NCBI RefSeq assembly: GCF_023703795.1
Contig: NZ_CP098518.1
Coordinates: 372,001-436,000 of the forward strand
Direction of reading: 5' to 3'
DNA from: Haloplanus sp. HW8-1
GTDB lineage: Archaea > Halobacteriota > Halobacteria > Halobacteriales > Haloferacaceae
DNA length: 64,000 nucleotides
Shown here: positions 24,586 through 33,165 of the stretch, piece after piece
Layout: every line of letters begins with the position of its first letter
Numbering within the stretch: position 1 is the first letter of the stretch
Translations under genes and position numbers: made by a program
Notes under the pieces: model-generated
What the model was told of the DNA's origin: nothing
The model's input: the letters and a program-made list of their open reading frames with translations, nothing else
Databases searched by the model: none

Positions 24586-25518
24586 GTGTCGGTGCTCGCC
24601 GGTCTCCGGGCCGGTGCCCTGGATCAACTCGTGTACGTCCTGGTCTGTCTCGGCGCCGGGATCGCGGCCCAGCGCGCCGGGGTACTCACCGAGCGGTGGA
24701 CCGACCGGCTGAACCACCTGGCGTTCTACGCCGCCCTTCCCGCGCTCGTGTTCGTCTCGGTGTACGGCCAGTCGCTCGGTGCGCTCGTCTCGCCGGCGCT
24801 GGTCGGTGGCCTGTGGGTGGCCCTGTTCGGGACGGCGTTCGTGGCGTGGTACGTCCACCGTGACTACGCGTCGGCCACGCGCCGGGGGGTCGCGACGATG
24901 CAGTCGTATCACACGAGCGTCGGCGTCCTCGGGCTTCCGCTCGTGGCGGCGCTGTTCGGCGCGCGCGTCACCGCCGTCGCGAGCGTCGTGTTGGGGATCG
25001 TCGCCTTCTCACAGCTACCGTTGACCGCGTTCCTACTCGCCCGGGTGGGGAACGCCGAGCGACGACTCCGCGACGAGGTCGTTCGCTTCTTCGGGAACCC
25101 GGTGCTCGCCGCCCTCCTCGCCGGCGCTTCCGCCTCCGCGCTCGGTCTCCCCGTTCCCGACCCAGCCATCGAATCCCTCGATGCCGTGTCCGAACTCGCA
25201 CTTCCGGCCGCCCTTCTCTGTGTCGGCGCCTCGCTCCCGCTCGACGCGCGACCCTCGGACCTCGAGACGACCGGGGCGGTCGTCGGTCTGAAACTGGGCC
25301 TGATGCCGATTCTCGCGTGGGCGACGTTCTCACGGCTCTCCGTCGCGTCGGCGACGCTCGTCGCGGCGGTGGTCATGCTCGCGATGCCGACGGCGGTATC
25401 GACGTTCGTCTACGCTGGCGAGTTCGGTGGCGACGATGGGTTCGCCTCGACCAACGTCTTCGCGACCTTCGTCGGGTCGGTGGGAACGCTGTTCGTGTTG
25501 CTCCAATTTCTCCGGTAG
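24586..25518 (+). CDS. AEC family transporter (auxin efflux carrier-like)
   Basis: The protein has 310 residues with about nine to ten membrane helices in two halves: LVYVLVCLGAGIAAQRAGVL and HLAFYAALPALVFVSVYG first, LPAALLCVGASLPLD and ILAWATFSRLSVASAT in the second. The conserved proline/asparagine helices (FFGNPVLAALLAG; AVVMLAMPTAVSTFVYA) are hallmarks of AEC carriers, which move carboxylates, amino acids or similar anions. Substrate unknown. The start is GTG 24586 (GTGTCGGTG). It stands behind an AT-rich segment that may carry its promoter and is convergent with the cytosine deaminase gene. Confidence 0.82.
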   Translation: MSVLAGLRAGALDQLVYVLVCLGAGIAAQRAGVLTERWTDRLNHLAFYAALPALVFVSVYGQSLGALVSPALVGGLWVALFGTAFVAWYVHRDYASATRRGVATMQSYHTSVGVLGLPLVAALFGARVTAVASVVLGIVAFSQLPLTAFLLARVGNAERRLRDEVVRFFGNPVLAALLAGASASALGLPVPDPAIESLDAVSELALPAALLCVGASLPLDARPSDLETTGAVVGLKLGLMPILAWATFSRLSVASATLVAAVVMLAMPTAVSTFVYAGEFGGDDGFASTNVFATFVGSVGTLFVLLQFLR

Positions 25519-25548
25519 TTCCGGTCGCCGGCGGGACTCGGAGCCGAC

Positions 25549-26832
25549 TTACCGGTGGAAGTCCACCGTCCTCGTCTCTCCGTCGCGGTGGACCGTCGCA
25601 CTCGCCGGATCGGTTCGGGCTACGGCCTCGCCCGACCGGAGGACGAGCGTCCGCGGCGCGCGGGTCCGGAGGGCGTTGAACGGGTCGGGACTGTCGTAGA
25701 CGACGAGCGACCCCTCGGTGCCCTCCCGCAGGCCGTACCCCTCGGCCCCGAACACCTCGGCGTTCGCCTCGGTCAGCATCTCCCACAGGGTGGCCACGTC
25801 GCCACGGCCGGCCATGTGGGCGTAGTGCAGGAGGACGAACGCGGCGTCGAGGGGGTCGGCCTGCCCGTAGTGATACCACGGATCGAGGACGGAGTCGTGA
25901 CCGACGCCGACGGTGACGTCGGCGGCCCGGAGTTCGTCGATGCGGGTGTGCCCGCGGCGTCGCGGGTAGTCGTCGTAACTCCCCTGCAGCACCGAGTTGT
26001 CGGGTGGGTTCGTCACGACGCTCACGCCGCTCTCGGCGAGCAGCGAGATCAGTTTGTCGGCGTAGGCATTGTTATAGGAGTGCATCGCCGTGGTGTGACT
26101 CGCCGTCGTCCGGCCGCCGATCCCGCGCTTGAGCGCCTCGCTCGCCAGCACCTCGGTGAACCGCGATCCCGGGTCGTCGGTCTCGTCGATATGCAAGTCG
26201 AGCGGCAGGTCGTGGCGTTCGGCGAGGTCACAGACCGTCTTCACGCTCCGGACGCCGTCCTCGCGGGTGTGTTCGTTGTGCGGGATCGCCCCGATCACGT
26301 CGACGCCCATCGCCACCGCCTCGCGGAGCAGATCCTCGTGAGACTCGTCGGTGAAGAGCCCGTCCTGTGGGAAGGCGACCACCTGCAGGTCGACGAGGTC
26401 CGACACCTGGGTCCGCAGTTCGAGAAGTGCCTCCACCGTCGTCAGCGACGGCTCGGTGGTGTCGGCGTGGGTCCGTATCCGCGTGACGCCGTTGGCCGCG
26501 TACCACTCGACGGTCCGAGTCGCCCGTTCGACGATGTCGTCGACGGAGATGTCCGTCTTGTACTCGGCCCAGACCTCGATGCCCTCCGCGAGCGTCCCGC
26601 TCTCGTTCCACGCGGGGTCGCCCGCGGTCCCCGTCGCGTCGAGGTGGACGTGTGGTTCGATCAGCGGCGGCGTCACCAGCCGTCCGTCGGCGTCGTGCCG
26701 TCGGTCAGCCGGGAACGCCTCGCGGTCCCCCTCGCCCGCGGGAACGATCCGGCGGATCGTCCCCTCGCGGATCTCCACGTCGACGGCGTCGCCGGCCAGC
26801 GTTCGCCCCCCGGTGACGATGTATTCCGACAT
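25549..26832 (-). CDS. codA: Cytosine deaminase-like amidohydrolase
   Basis: The protein has 427 residues with the amidohydrolase barrel. Metal ligands are visible as EPHVHLD (HxH) near residue 60, LHIDETDD (His, then Glu for catalysis), ASHTTAMHS and GHDSVLDPWYHYG, the last two being CodA hallmarks. Family members convert cytosine to uracil and ammonia, or deaminate related pyrimidines. Context supports this, since the divergent neighbour is a cytosine permease-type NCS1 transporter. The ATG at 26832 has a minus-strand TATA (bases 26855-26862) 23-30 upstream, so I reject the longer forms. Cytosine specificity is likely but unproven. Confidence 0.82.
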   Translation of the reverse strand: MSEYIVTGGRTLAGDAVDVEIREGTIRRIVPAGEGDREAFPADRRHDADGRLVTPPLIEPHVHLDATGTAGDPAWNESGTLAEGIEVWAEYKTDISVDDIVERATRTVEWYAANGVTRIRTHADTTEPSLTTVEALLELRTQVSDLVDLQVVAFPQDGLFTDESHEDLLREAVAMGVDVIGAIPHNEHTREDGVRSVKTVCDLAERHDLPLDLHIDETDDPGSRFTEVLASEALKRGIGGRTTASHTTAMHSYNNAYADKLISLLAESGVSVVTNPPDNSVLQGSYDDYPRRRGHTRIDELRAADVTVGVGHDSVLDPWYHYGQADPLDAAFVLLHYAHMAGRGDVATLWEMLTEANAEVFGAEGYGLREGTEGSLVVYDSPDPFNALRTRAPRTLVLRSGEAVARTDPASATVHRDGETRTVDFHR

Positions 26833-26938
26833 ATCGGATCGATGGCCAGCCGGTACATATTCCTTCGGACTCCCCGTTTCCACACAAACGTGGACGTGAT
26901 GCCAAATTTTATCAACAATACTCGTTCCACAAGGGGTA
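26833..26938. promoter_or_regulatory. Divergent codA/codB promoter with inverted repeat
   Basis: Both genes have TATA-like boxes here: 26855-26862 for codA (minus strand, AATATGTA) and 26902-26911 for codB (AAATTTTATC). Between them lies an inverted repeat TCCAC-N6-GTGGA at 26879-26894, placed to affect both promoters. A flanking CCCC/GGGG pair (near 26872 and 26932) widens the symmetry weakly. It is a plausible operator for a pyrimidine-responsive regulator. No regulator gene is adjacent. Confidence 0.45.
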
Positions 26939-28333
26939 ATGGCAACCGAAGAGGAGTCCTCGGCGTGGCGGACGTTCGTATTCGGGGACGAGGATCTCCC
27001 CGATCCGGACTATCCGATCGATCACGTCCCTTCGAACGAACGCAAAGGGTTGGTGAGTATCTCCGCGGTGTTGCTCGGCTTCGTCTTTTTCGCCGGGACG
27101 CTGTGGTCGGGCGCGGAGGTGGGCGCGGCGATGGGGTTCGGCCCGATGCTGTCGGCGACCGCCGTCGGCTACGCCATCCTCGGCGTCTACGTCGCGGCGC
27201 TGTGTGGCATCGCGGCGAAGGCTGGACTGACGACCGTTCTCCTCGCCCGGTACAGTTTCGGTCGGTGGGGTGCGAAGTTCGCCGACCTCCTCCTCGGCGG
27301 GACGCAGGTCGGCTGGTTCGGCGTCACCATCCCGATGGTCGCCATCCCGACGGCGACCTTCTTCGGGGTCGAATCCCGGCCGTTCGTCCTCGCACTCGTC
27401 GTGATCTGGGGCGTGCTTCACCTCGCGACGGCCTACTTCGGCTACGAGGGCATGGAGAAACTCTCGTTGATCGCCGTCCCGATTCTGGTCGTCGTCGGCC
27501 TGCTCTCCGTGTTCATCGCCGTCGGCGACGCCGGCGGCGTCTCCGGCCTGTTCGCCGGGGGCGGAAGCGGGGAGATGGGCTTTGCCGCGGCGGTCACCAT
27601 CGTCGTCGGCACGTTCATCAGCGGCGGGACGCAGGCGCCCAACTGGGCGCGGTTCGCGTCGTCCACCCGCGTCGGCTTCTGGGCGGGGCTCATCGCCTTC
27701 CTCCTCGGCAACGGCTTTCTCTTTCTCTCCGGCGCCGTCGGCGGCGCCGTCTACGACGTGACGCCCGCCGGTGATCTCTACGAGGTGCTCGCCGCACAGG
27801 GACTGGCCGCAATCGGGCTGATCGCCCTGATCCTCAACATCTGGACGACGAACGACAACGCCGCCTACGCCTTCGGCGTCGCCGGCAGCGAAGCGTTCGA
27901 GTTCGACCGCAAGCGCCCCTTCGTTCTGGCCGGCGGGACCGTCGGCATCCTCCTCGCACTGGCCGGGGCCGAGAGCCTGCTCATCCCGTGGCTGTCGACG
28001 CTCGGACAGTACGTGCCGCCCCTCGGTGGCGTCATCATCGCCGACTTCCTCCTGTGTTGGCGGCTGGACGTCCCGCGGATGGACGACGTCGACTTCACCG
28101 AGGTTCGCTGGATCGCCGTCATTGCCTACGTCGTCGGCATCGCCGTCGCCGTCTTCACCGCCGGACAGGTCGTGCCCGGGGTTGCCGCTCCCCAGGTGCT
28201 TCCGGGGCCGGGCGGCGCGGCGCTGAACGGCCTCGCCGCCGCCTTCGTCGTTCACACTGCGGCGTACTACCTGCTCGAAGGGACCGGATTCCTCGCCGGC
28301 CACGACGTCGATCCGTCGGCCAACCGGCTCTAA
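26939..28333 (+). CDS. codB: Cytosine permease-type NCS1 transporter
   Basis: This 464-residue membrane protein has twelve likely helices. NCS1-family features are the early GAEVGAAMGFGPMLSATAVG, TTVLLARYSFGRWGAKFADL, and the mid-protein LALVVIWGVLHLATAYFGYE followed later by NIWTTNDNAAYAFGVAG. The WTTNDNAAY segment is typical of CodB, which imports cytosine with a cation. Next to the divergent cytosine deaminase it makes a salvage module: uptake and conversion to uracil. The stop codon shares two bases with the stop of the convergent trm56 gene (28330-28333). Confidence 0.85.
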   Translation: MATEEESSAWRTFVFGDEDLPDPDYPIDHVPSNERKGLVSISAVLLGFVFFAGTLWSGAEVGAAMGFGPMLSATAVGYAILGVYVAALCGIAAKAGLTTVLLARYSFGRWGAKFADLLLGGTQVGWFGVTIPMVAIPTATFFGVESRPFVLALVVIWGVLHLATAYFGYEGMEKLSLIAVPILVVVGLLSVFIAVGDAGGVSGLFAGGGSGEMGFAAAVTIVVGTFISGGTQAPNWARFASSTRVGFWAGLIAFLLGNGFLFLSGAVGGAVYDVTPAGDLYEVLAAQGLAAIGLIALILNIWTTNDNAAYAFGVAGSEAFEFDRKRPFVLAGGTVGILLALAGAESLLIPWLSTLGQYVPPLGGVIIADFLLCWRLDVPRMDDVDFTEVRWIAVIAYVVGIAVAVFTAGQVVPGVAAPQVLPGPGGAALNGLAAAFVVHTAAYYLLEGTGFLAGHDVDPSANRL

Positions 28334-28869
28334 TCGTCCACTTCCTCGACCCGCTTGCCGGTCGCTTGCGGAACCACCCGCCGATCGGCGTCCTCCCACT
28401 TTCGGTCGAGTTCCCGCCCCTCGAACAGGCGGTCGAGAAACACGGCCAGGGCCGCCACCTCCGAGTGGGGCTGGTTCGTCACGCCTACGTTCCAGTTGGC
28501 GCGGTCGTACACCTCGAAGTCCACCTTTCCGGCGCCGACGACGACGAGTAACGGGTCGGTTCGGTGGCGCTCCCGAACGGCGTCGGTCACCGTCTCGACC
28601 GGTTCGCCGTACATCGTGAGGTGGACGACCGGCCCCTCCCAGTCCCGGAGGATGGGGCGGTAGGCGTCGGTCACCGTCACGTCGAAGGGGCCGCCGAAGC
28701 GGTCGGTGATGTCGGCCACCGTCTCGGCGGCCTGGGAGGCGTCGCCGACGAGGACCGCCCGGTCGGCACCGAGCGCCCGCGCCGTCAGGGCCACGTGCGT
28801 CGTCATGCGGTCGTCGCGGCCGGGTCGGTGTCCCAGCCGCAACACGACCACCTCGGGGGTCTCCTGCAT
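28330..28869 (-). CDS. tRNA (cytidine(56)-2'-O)-methyltransferase
   Basis: The protein has 179 residues with a SPOUT-type knot fold. N-terminal VVVLRLGHRPGRDDRMTTHV is the strongly conserved opening of archaeal Trm56. The knot region contains VVVGAGKVDFEVYD and NWNVGVTNQPHSEVAALAVF, where S-adenosylmethionine binds. The enzyme methylates C56 in the T-loop of tRNAs, in place of the guide RNA used in some other archaea. Start ATG 28869. Divergent from the DUF2797 gene with 90 bases between. Confidence 0.88.
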   Translation of the reverse strand: MQETPEVVVLRLGHRPGRDDRMTTHVALTARALGADRAVLVGDASQAAETVADITDRFGGPFDVTVTDAYRPILRDWEGPVVHLTMYGEPVETVTDAVRERHRTDPLLVVVGAGKVDFEVYDRANWNVGVTNQPHSEVAALAVFLDRLFEGRELDRKWEDADRRVVPQATGKRVEEVDD

Positions 28870-28959
28870 ACTCGACGGGAGTGGACCGAGGGGGTAACGG
28901 CTTTCGGAACGCTCGGCCGGGAGAGACACGCCTTTACTCGCCGGCCCCGAAGGCTCCCT

Positions 28960-29742
28960 GTGCAGATCGTCGGCTACGACATGCCCGACGGCGGCCTCCT
29001 CGTGAGCGACGGCAGTGCGGCCGACGACGGGCCGGACGGCGACCGGCACCGGCCCGTGACGTCCGTCCCCCTCGACCCCGGTGTCGATCTGTCCTACCGC
29101 CTCGACGACCGTCACTGTGCGGGCACCGTCACCGACGACGGCCACCGCCCGTGTGACGCCGATGGGACGCCGTACTGCCCCGAACACACCTCGACCTGGG
29201 TCTGTGCCCGGTGTACGGGTACGTGTCTCAAAGACGAGATGGACTGTTTCGACGAGCACGCGGTCTACCTGGCGGCGTTCGCACCCGCCACGTTCAAAGT
29301 CGGCGTCACCCGGGAGTGGCGTCTGGAGACCCGTCTTCGCGAACAGGGGGCGGACCGCGGCGCCCACCTCCGGACCGTCGCCAACGGCCGGATCGCCCGT
29401 GAGATCGAGGCCGAACTCGCCGCGGAGATCCCTGACCGGGTGCGGGTCCCGGAGAAGCTGGCGGGCCTCGGCCGGTCGGTCGACGAGCGGGCGTGGGCGG
29501 ACCTGCTCGAGGACTTCGACCCGCTGGCGACCGTCGAGTTCGACTACGGGCTCGACCTCTCGGAGCGCCCGGTCGCCGAGACGCTCGCCACTGGGCGGGT
29601 GCGCGGGACGAAGGGACGCCTGCTCGTGCTGGATCACGGCGGCAGCACGTACGCCGTCGATCTGCGGGACCTCGTCGGCTACCGGGTGACGTCCGGGGGG
29701 ACCGACCGTCGCCTGCAGTCGAGTCTCGGTGCCTTCGAGTAG
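28960..29742 (+). CDS. DUF2797 family zinc-ribbon protein
   Basis: The protein has 260 residues starting at GTG 28960 (MQIVGYDMPDGGLLVSDG); CTTTACT at 28932-28938 is the likely TATA box 22-30 bases upstream. Cysteine motifs are HCAGTVTDDG, CPEH, CARC and CLKDEMDC in residues 50-95, a zinc-binding region. The middle (FKVGVTREWRLETRLREQGA) is the most conserved segment of DUF2797 and resembles a GIY-YIG-like core. Function is unknown in the literature I know. It is followed 39 bases later by the Gly/Met-rich protein gene. Confidence 0.78.
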   Translation: MQIVGYDMPDGGLLVSDGSAADDGPDGDRHRPVTSVPLDPGVDLSYRLDDRHCAGTVTDDGHRPCDADGTPYCPEHTSTWVCARCTGTCLKDEMDCFDEHAVYLAAFAPATFKVGVTREWRLETRLREQGADRGAHLRTVANGRIAREIEAELAAEIPDRVRVPEKLAGLGRSVDERAWADLLEDFDPLATVEFDYGLDLSERPVAETLATGRVRGTKGRLLVLDHGGSTYAVDLRDLVGYRVTSGGTDRRLQSSLGAFE

Positions 29743-29781
29743 ACGGCAACCCTTTTCGGCGTGGGTTTCGAATCCGGTCAC

Positions 29782-30222
29782 ATGGCAGACGACGACACCG
29801 GCGACGAGTCCGAGGCAGCGGGCGGCGAAACCGAAGACGCGGGCGAGAGCGAGGGAGAAGAGAAGTCCTTCCGCGAGCGCGTCGAGGAGATCCGCGAGCG
29901 ACGCGCCGAGGAGCGCGAAGAGGGCGAGCGCCCCGACCCGGAGGAGATGATGAGCGGCGAGGGTGGCCCCGGCGGCAACCCCTTCGCGCAGATGATGAGC
30001 GGCATGATGGGCGGCGGCGGTCCCGGCGGCATGGGCGGCGGCGGCGGTCCCGGCGGCATGGGTGGCGGCCCGCCCGGCATGGGCGGCGGCTCAGGCCGCG
30101 GTGGCGAGGAAGAGTCCGTCGGCAACGAAGAACTCGTCCGCGAGGTCCGCCAGCTCCGTGACGAGGTCCGCGACGCCACCCGACAGCTCCAGCGGATCGC
30201 ACAGGCGATCGAAGACGACTGA
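29782..30222 (+). CDS. Acidic protein with Gly/Met/Pro low-complexity centre (146 aa)
   Basis: Three parts can be seen. Residues 1-55 are acidic then charged helical (FRERVEEIRERRAEEREEGE). Residues 58-112 are a low-complexity Gly-Gly-Met-Gly run with near-repeats such as GGGGPGGMGGG. The last 33 residues are a heptad-like helix (ELVREVRQLRDEVRDATRQL). Helices at both ends around a flexible glycine hinge suggest a self-associating protein; no function is known. The gene is coded by repeated GGC-GGC-CCC-type triplets, so length variation between strains is likely. An upstream GTG at 29761 is possible but weaker. Confidence 0.65.
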   Translation: MADDDTGDESEAAGGETEDAGESEGEEKSFRERVEEIRERRAEEREEGERPDPEEMMSGEGGPGGNPFAQMMSGMMGGGGPGGMGGGGGPGGMGGGPPGMGGGSGRGGEEESVGNEELVREVRQLRDEVRDATRQLQRIAQAIEDD

Positions 30223-30243
30223 TCGGCATCCCGTGACGGCCGT

Positions 30244-31347
30244 CTAGCTCACGCGCTCGTACACGTCCGCCAGTCGATCGACCGCCCGGTCGATGCCGTG
30301 TCGATCCCGCCTGGCGAGACAGCTCTCCTCGAGTCGCTCGCGGTCGGACAAGGTCCGTCGGATCGACTCGCGTAGTCCTTCTACGTCGCCGGTCTCGAAG
30401 TGATACCCCGTCTCGCCCTCGATCACGGTATCGGCGAGGGCACCGTCGTTCGCGCCCACGACCGGCGTACCACAGGCGTTTGCCTCCAGCGCCACCAGTC
30501 CCTGCGTCTCGATCGGACTCGGGAAGACGAAGGCGTCGAGCGCGCTGTAGAACGCGGGGAGTTCGTCGCGGTCCAGAAAGCCGAGAAAGCGGGCGTCGAC
30601 GCCGCGGTCGGCTGCCCGGGCTTCGAGGTCCGCGCGGGCCGGGCCGTCCCCGCCGAAGACGACCGTCGCGTCGAGCGTCGCCGCCGCGTCCACGAGGTCC
30701 GTCAGCCGCTTCTCGTAGCCGTGACGGCCGGTGTATCCGAGCAGCGTCCCGGCGTCGTCGAGGCCATGGCGCGACAGGAAGGCCGCGGGATCGACCCGGC
30801 GGAATCGCTCCGTATCGATGCCGTTGGGGATGACGGTCACCGGCGTCGAGACGCCGACTTCGTCGGTGAGGTGGTCGGCGGTCGCCCCGCTCGGCGCGAC
30901 CACGGCGTCGGCACGGTCGAGGAACCACCGTTCGTACCGCTCGCTCGCTCGCTCGACGAGGCGCTCGACCGCCTCGCTCGGGGCCAGGTAGTCGGCGTAC
31001 TCCGCGCTCGGCGTGTGATACGAGGCGACGAAGGGCCGGTCGTGCCGTCGCGCGAGTCGGAGTCCAGCCAGCCCGACGGCGAAGGGCGTGTGGGCGTGAA
31101 CGACGTCGACGTCCCGGACCCGACGGGGGATCCAGGGGACGCCGAGACGGAACCCGGGGTAGAACGGGAAGGGGAGGCTCCGGACCGGATACTCACCGGT
31201 GCGGGCGGCGTAGCCGTCGGTCCGGGGGTAGACCACGTCCATGCGGCCGCCGCGGTCGGCCCAGCAGTCGCGCCAGGCTTCGACGGTGTAGGTGACGCCG
31301 TTGACCGTCGGCAGGTAGGTGTCCGTGAAGGCGGCGACCGAACGCAT
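30244..31347 (-). CDS. Family 4 glycosyltransferase
   Basis: The protein has 367 residues with a GT-B fold. The N-terminal half opens RSVAAFTDTYLPTVNGVTYT, a glycosyltransferase 4 signature in which the G loop faces the acceptor. The C-terminal half holds GGDGPARADLEARAADRG and the nucleotide-sugar E(x7)E motif, PIETQGLVALEANACGTPVV. Family members build lipids or surface glycans (for example glucuronosyl or mannosyl diacylglycerol synthases). It stands 80 bases behind another family 4 gene on the same strand, so the two may extend the same glycan or glycolipid. Confidence 0.83.
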   Translation of the reverse strand: MRSVAAFTDTYLPTVNGVTYTVEAWRDCWADRGGRMDVVYPRTDGYAARTGEYPVRSLPFPFYPGFRLGVPWIPRRVRDVDVVHAHTPFAVGLAGLRLARRHDRPFVASYHTPSAEYADYLAPSEAVERLVERASERYERWFLDRADAVVAPSGATADHLTDEVGVSTPVTVIPNGIDTERFRRVDPAAFLSRHGLDDAGTLLGYTGRHGYEKRLTDLVDAAATLDATVVFGGDGPARADLEARAADRGVDARFLGFLDRDELPAFYSALDAFVFPSPIETQGLVALEANACGTPVVGANDGALADTVIEGETGYHFETGDVEGLRESIRRTLSDRERLEESCLARRDRHGIDRAVDRLADVYERVS

Positions 31348-31427
31348 TGCCGGCGGTTCGGCGAGGAGGGGTTAATCGCTTGTGACTTCGTCGTCGGGAC
31401 CGATGGCGTCGGCGCGGCGGTGCCGGC

Positions 31428-32486
31428 TCAGACGCTCCCTCGACGAACGTCCCGGTAGGCCTCGACGAGTTTCTCGCCGACCCGCGACAGCGAGTGGTCG
31501 CTCGCCGTCGCCCGCGCGTTCTCGCCCAGTCGCTCCCGGAGGTCGGGGTCGGCGGCCAGACGGTCCAGCGCGTCACGGAACTCCGCCCGCGTCTCGCATT
31601 TCAGGCAGTCGTGACCGTGGGTGTAGAACTCCTCGAACACCGGAATATCCCGCAGGACGACCGGTTTGCCACACGCCATCGCCTCCAACACGGCGATGCC
31701 TTGGTTCTCCGCCTTGGTCGGGAACAGGTAGACGTCGCCTGCGGCGAAGGCGCCGCGCTTGTCGTCGACCCAGCCGGTGAACGTGGCGTTCTCGGGTGGG
31801 TTCCGGGTCCACCGACGAACCGCCTCGGAGGCCTGTGGCCCCGAGTCGTAGGGTCCGAACCACGCGAACTCGTAGTCGGTCTCTTCGGCGAGCCGACAGA
31901 ACGTCGAGAGGCCCTTGCGCTCGAAGACGTTGCCGACGGAGAACGCGACCAGGCCCTCCAGGTCGAACCGGTCGCGGTACTCCTCACGGAGGGTCTCGAA
32001 CCCCGACAGCGAGTCTACGTCGACGCCGTTGGTGATCGGACGGATCGGCGCCTCGACGGGGTAGGACTCGAGAACCCGTTTCGTGTAGGCGCTGGGACAG
32101 AGCACCAAGTCGGCCTGCGAGTAGAACCACCGGAGATACCGACCCAGCGGGCCGGCAAGGTGGGTCGACCCCCGGAAGCTCTCGGCGAAGTCCTCGCGCG
32201 TGACGTGGGCGTGGAGGACCAGCGGCGTTCCCGTCCGCTTTGCGTGCCGGGCCACCGCGACCGTCCCGGGGCCGATCATGTTGCAGTGAGCGACGTCGTA
32301 CGCCCGGATGGCCCCTTCCCCACGGAGCGCCGATCCGACGGCCCGAAGCGGCGAATCACCTGCCCACGGCGAGGTGAGCACCGACACGTCGGTGGTCGAC
32401 AGGGCCGCGCGTTGCTGGGCGGCGGCGGTTCCGATCCCGCTCCGATCCAGTCGCCCCGCCAGTTCGAGGTAGTTCAACACCCGCAC
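31428..32486 (-). CDS. Family 4 glycosyltransferase
   Basis: The protein has 352 residues starting at GTG 32486 (MRVLNYLELAGRLDRSGIGT). GTTTTTACG (32509-32517), read on the minus strand as CGTAAAAAC, lies 23-31 bases upstream and supports a leaderless start. GT-B features are the opening glycine loop, AYDVAHCNMIGPGTV, LHAHVTREDF in the acceptor half and PTKAENQGIAVLEAMACGKP as the E(x7)E donor motif. It resembles archaeal glycosyltransferases of S-layer or lipid glycosylation. Acceptor unknown. Forms a probable two-gene unit with the glycosyltransferase at 30244. Confidence 0.82.
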   Translation of the reverse strand: MRVLNYLELAGRLDRSGIGTAAAQQRAALSTTDVSVLTSPWAGDSPLRAVGSALRGEGAIRAYDVAHCNMIGPGTVAVARHAKRTGTPLVLHAHVTREDFAESFRGSTHLAGPLGRYLRWFYSQADLVLCPSAYTKRVLESYPVEAPIRPITNGVDVDSLSGFETLREEYRDRFDLEGLVAFSVGNVFERKGLSTFCRLAEETDYEFAWFGPYDSGPQASEAVRRWTRNPPENATFTGWVDDKRGAFAAGDVYLFPTKAENQGIAVLEAMACGKPVVLRDIPVFEEFYTHGHDCLKCETRAEFRDALDRLAADPDLRERLGENARATASDHSLSRVGEKLVEAYRDVRRGSV

Positions 32487-32567
32487 GAGCGGCGATTGCG
32501 CGGTGACCGTTTTTACGCTACCGATCCCTGTCGGAAGGTCTTTGCCACCGCCCGGCCGGGGTCGTAC

Positions 32568-32843
32568 ATGGGCATCGCCGAGGAGCGGATCGAGCGGTTG
32601 GCGACACTCGCCCGCAGTGCCGTCTCGGACGGTGAGGAGGACCGCGCCCGAGAGTATGTCCGCCTCGCCCGCCGCATCGCCGAGCGCAACCGTCTCTCCC
32701 TCCCGCGTGCGTTCCGGCGGTTCACCTGTGACGCCTGCGATGTCTACCTCCGCCCCGGGCAAAACGCGCGCGTCCGGTTGCAGGACGGCCACGTCGTCGT
32801 CCGCTGTGACTGTGGGGCGACGGCCCGCTACCCCTACGACTGA
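32568..32843 (+). CDS. rnp4: Ribonuclease P protein component 4 (Rpp21 homologue)
   Basis: The protein has 91 residues: MGIAEERIERLATLARSAVS, a helical N-terminal pair, then a zinc ribbon made by CDAC and CDCG around residues 57-83. This matches archaeal RNase P subunit Rpp21/Rnp4, which binds the RNase P RNA and its partner Rpp29 to stabilise the specificity domain for tRNA 5'-end cutting. In many haloarchaea it sits next to a YhbY-like gene, as here (gap 73 bases). Confidence 0.88.
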   Translation: MGIAEERIERLATLARSAVSDGEEDRAREYVRLARRIAERNRLSLPRAFRRFTCDACDVYLRPGQNARVRLQDGHVVVRCDCGATARYPYD

Positions 32844-32916
32844 CCGGGAGCGCGATGCTGTCCGCCCCCGCTCGGATAATATAAACGTTCAAACCGTTTC
32901 GGATCCAGTATCGGGT

Positions 32917-33165
32917 ATGGATACGCAAGCGTTGCGCAAGCGGGCCCACGACCTCGACGTGACGGTGTGGGTCGGCAAAGGGGGCGTCGATCCGGTCGTC
33001 GACGAATGTGCTGACCAACTGACAAACGAGGCGCTGGTGAAGGTGAAGTTCCTGCGGTCTGCTCAGGGGGGCACGGACGTGGAGTCGCTGGCGGCAACCC
33101 TCGCGGAGCGAACGGATGCGGCCGTCGTCGAGACGCGAGGTAACACTGCCGTGCTTCACCGATGA
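32917..33165 (+). CDS. YhbY family (CRM domain) RNA-binding protein
   Basis: The protein has 82 residues: a CRM/YhbY fold with DLDVTVWVGKGGVDPVV, which contains the GKxG loop typical of the family, then ALVKVKFLRSA and VETRGNTAVLHR. CRM proteins bind RNA and are associated with ribosome assembly or tRNA/rRNA processing; association with RNase P subunit 4 in the previous gene is suggestive. Start ATG 32917. The stop overlaps the ATG of mscS by ATGA, which implies coupling. Confidence 0.85.
   Translation: MDTQALRKRAHDLDVTVWVGKGGVDPVVDECADQLTNEALVKVKFLRSAQGGTDVESLAATLAERTDAAVVETRGNTAVLHR

Noticed and set aside
25555-27774. A 739-residue plus-strand frame across codA and into codB
   Set aside because: It runs antisense to codA and crosses the codA/codB promoter; the cytosine deaminase and the permease frames have motifs and fit known families.
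26912-28399. A 495-residue minus-strand frame across codB
   Set aside because: Antisense to the permease, with a low-complexity Asp/Gly/Arg composition and no recognisable domain.
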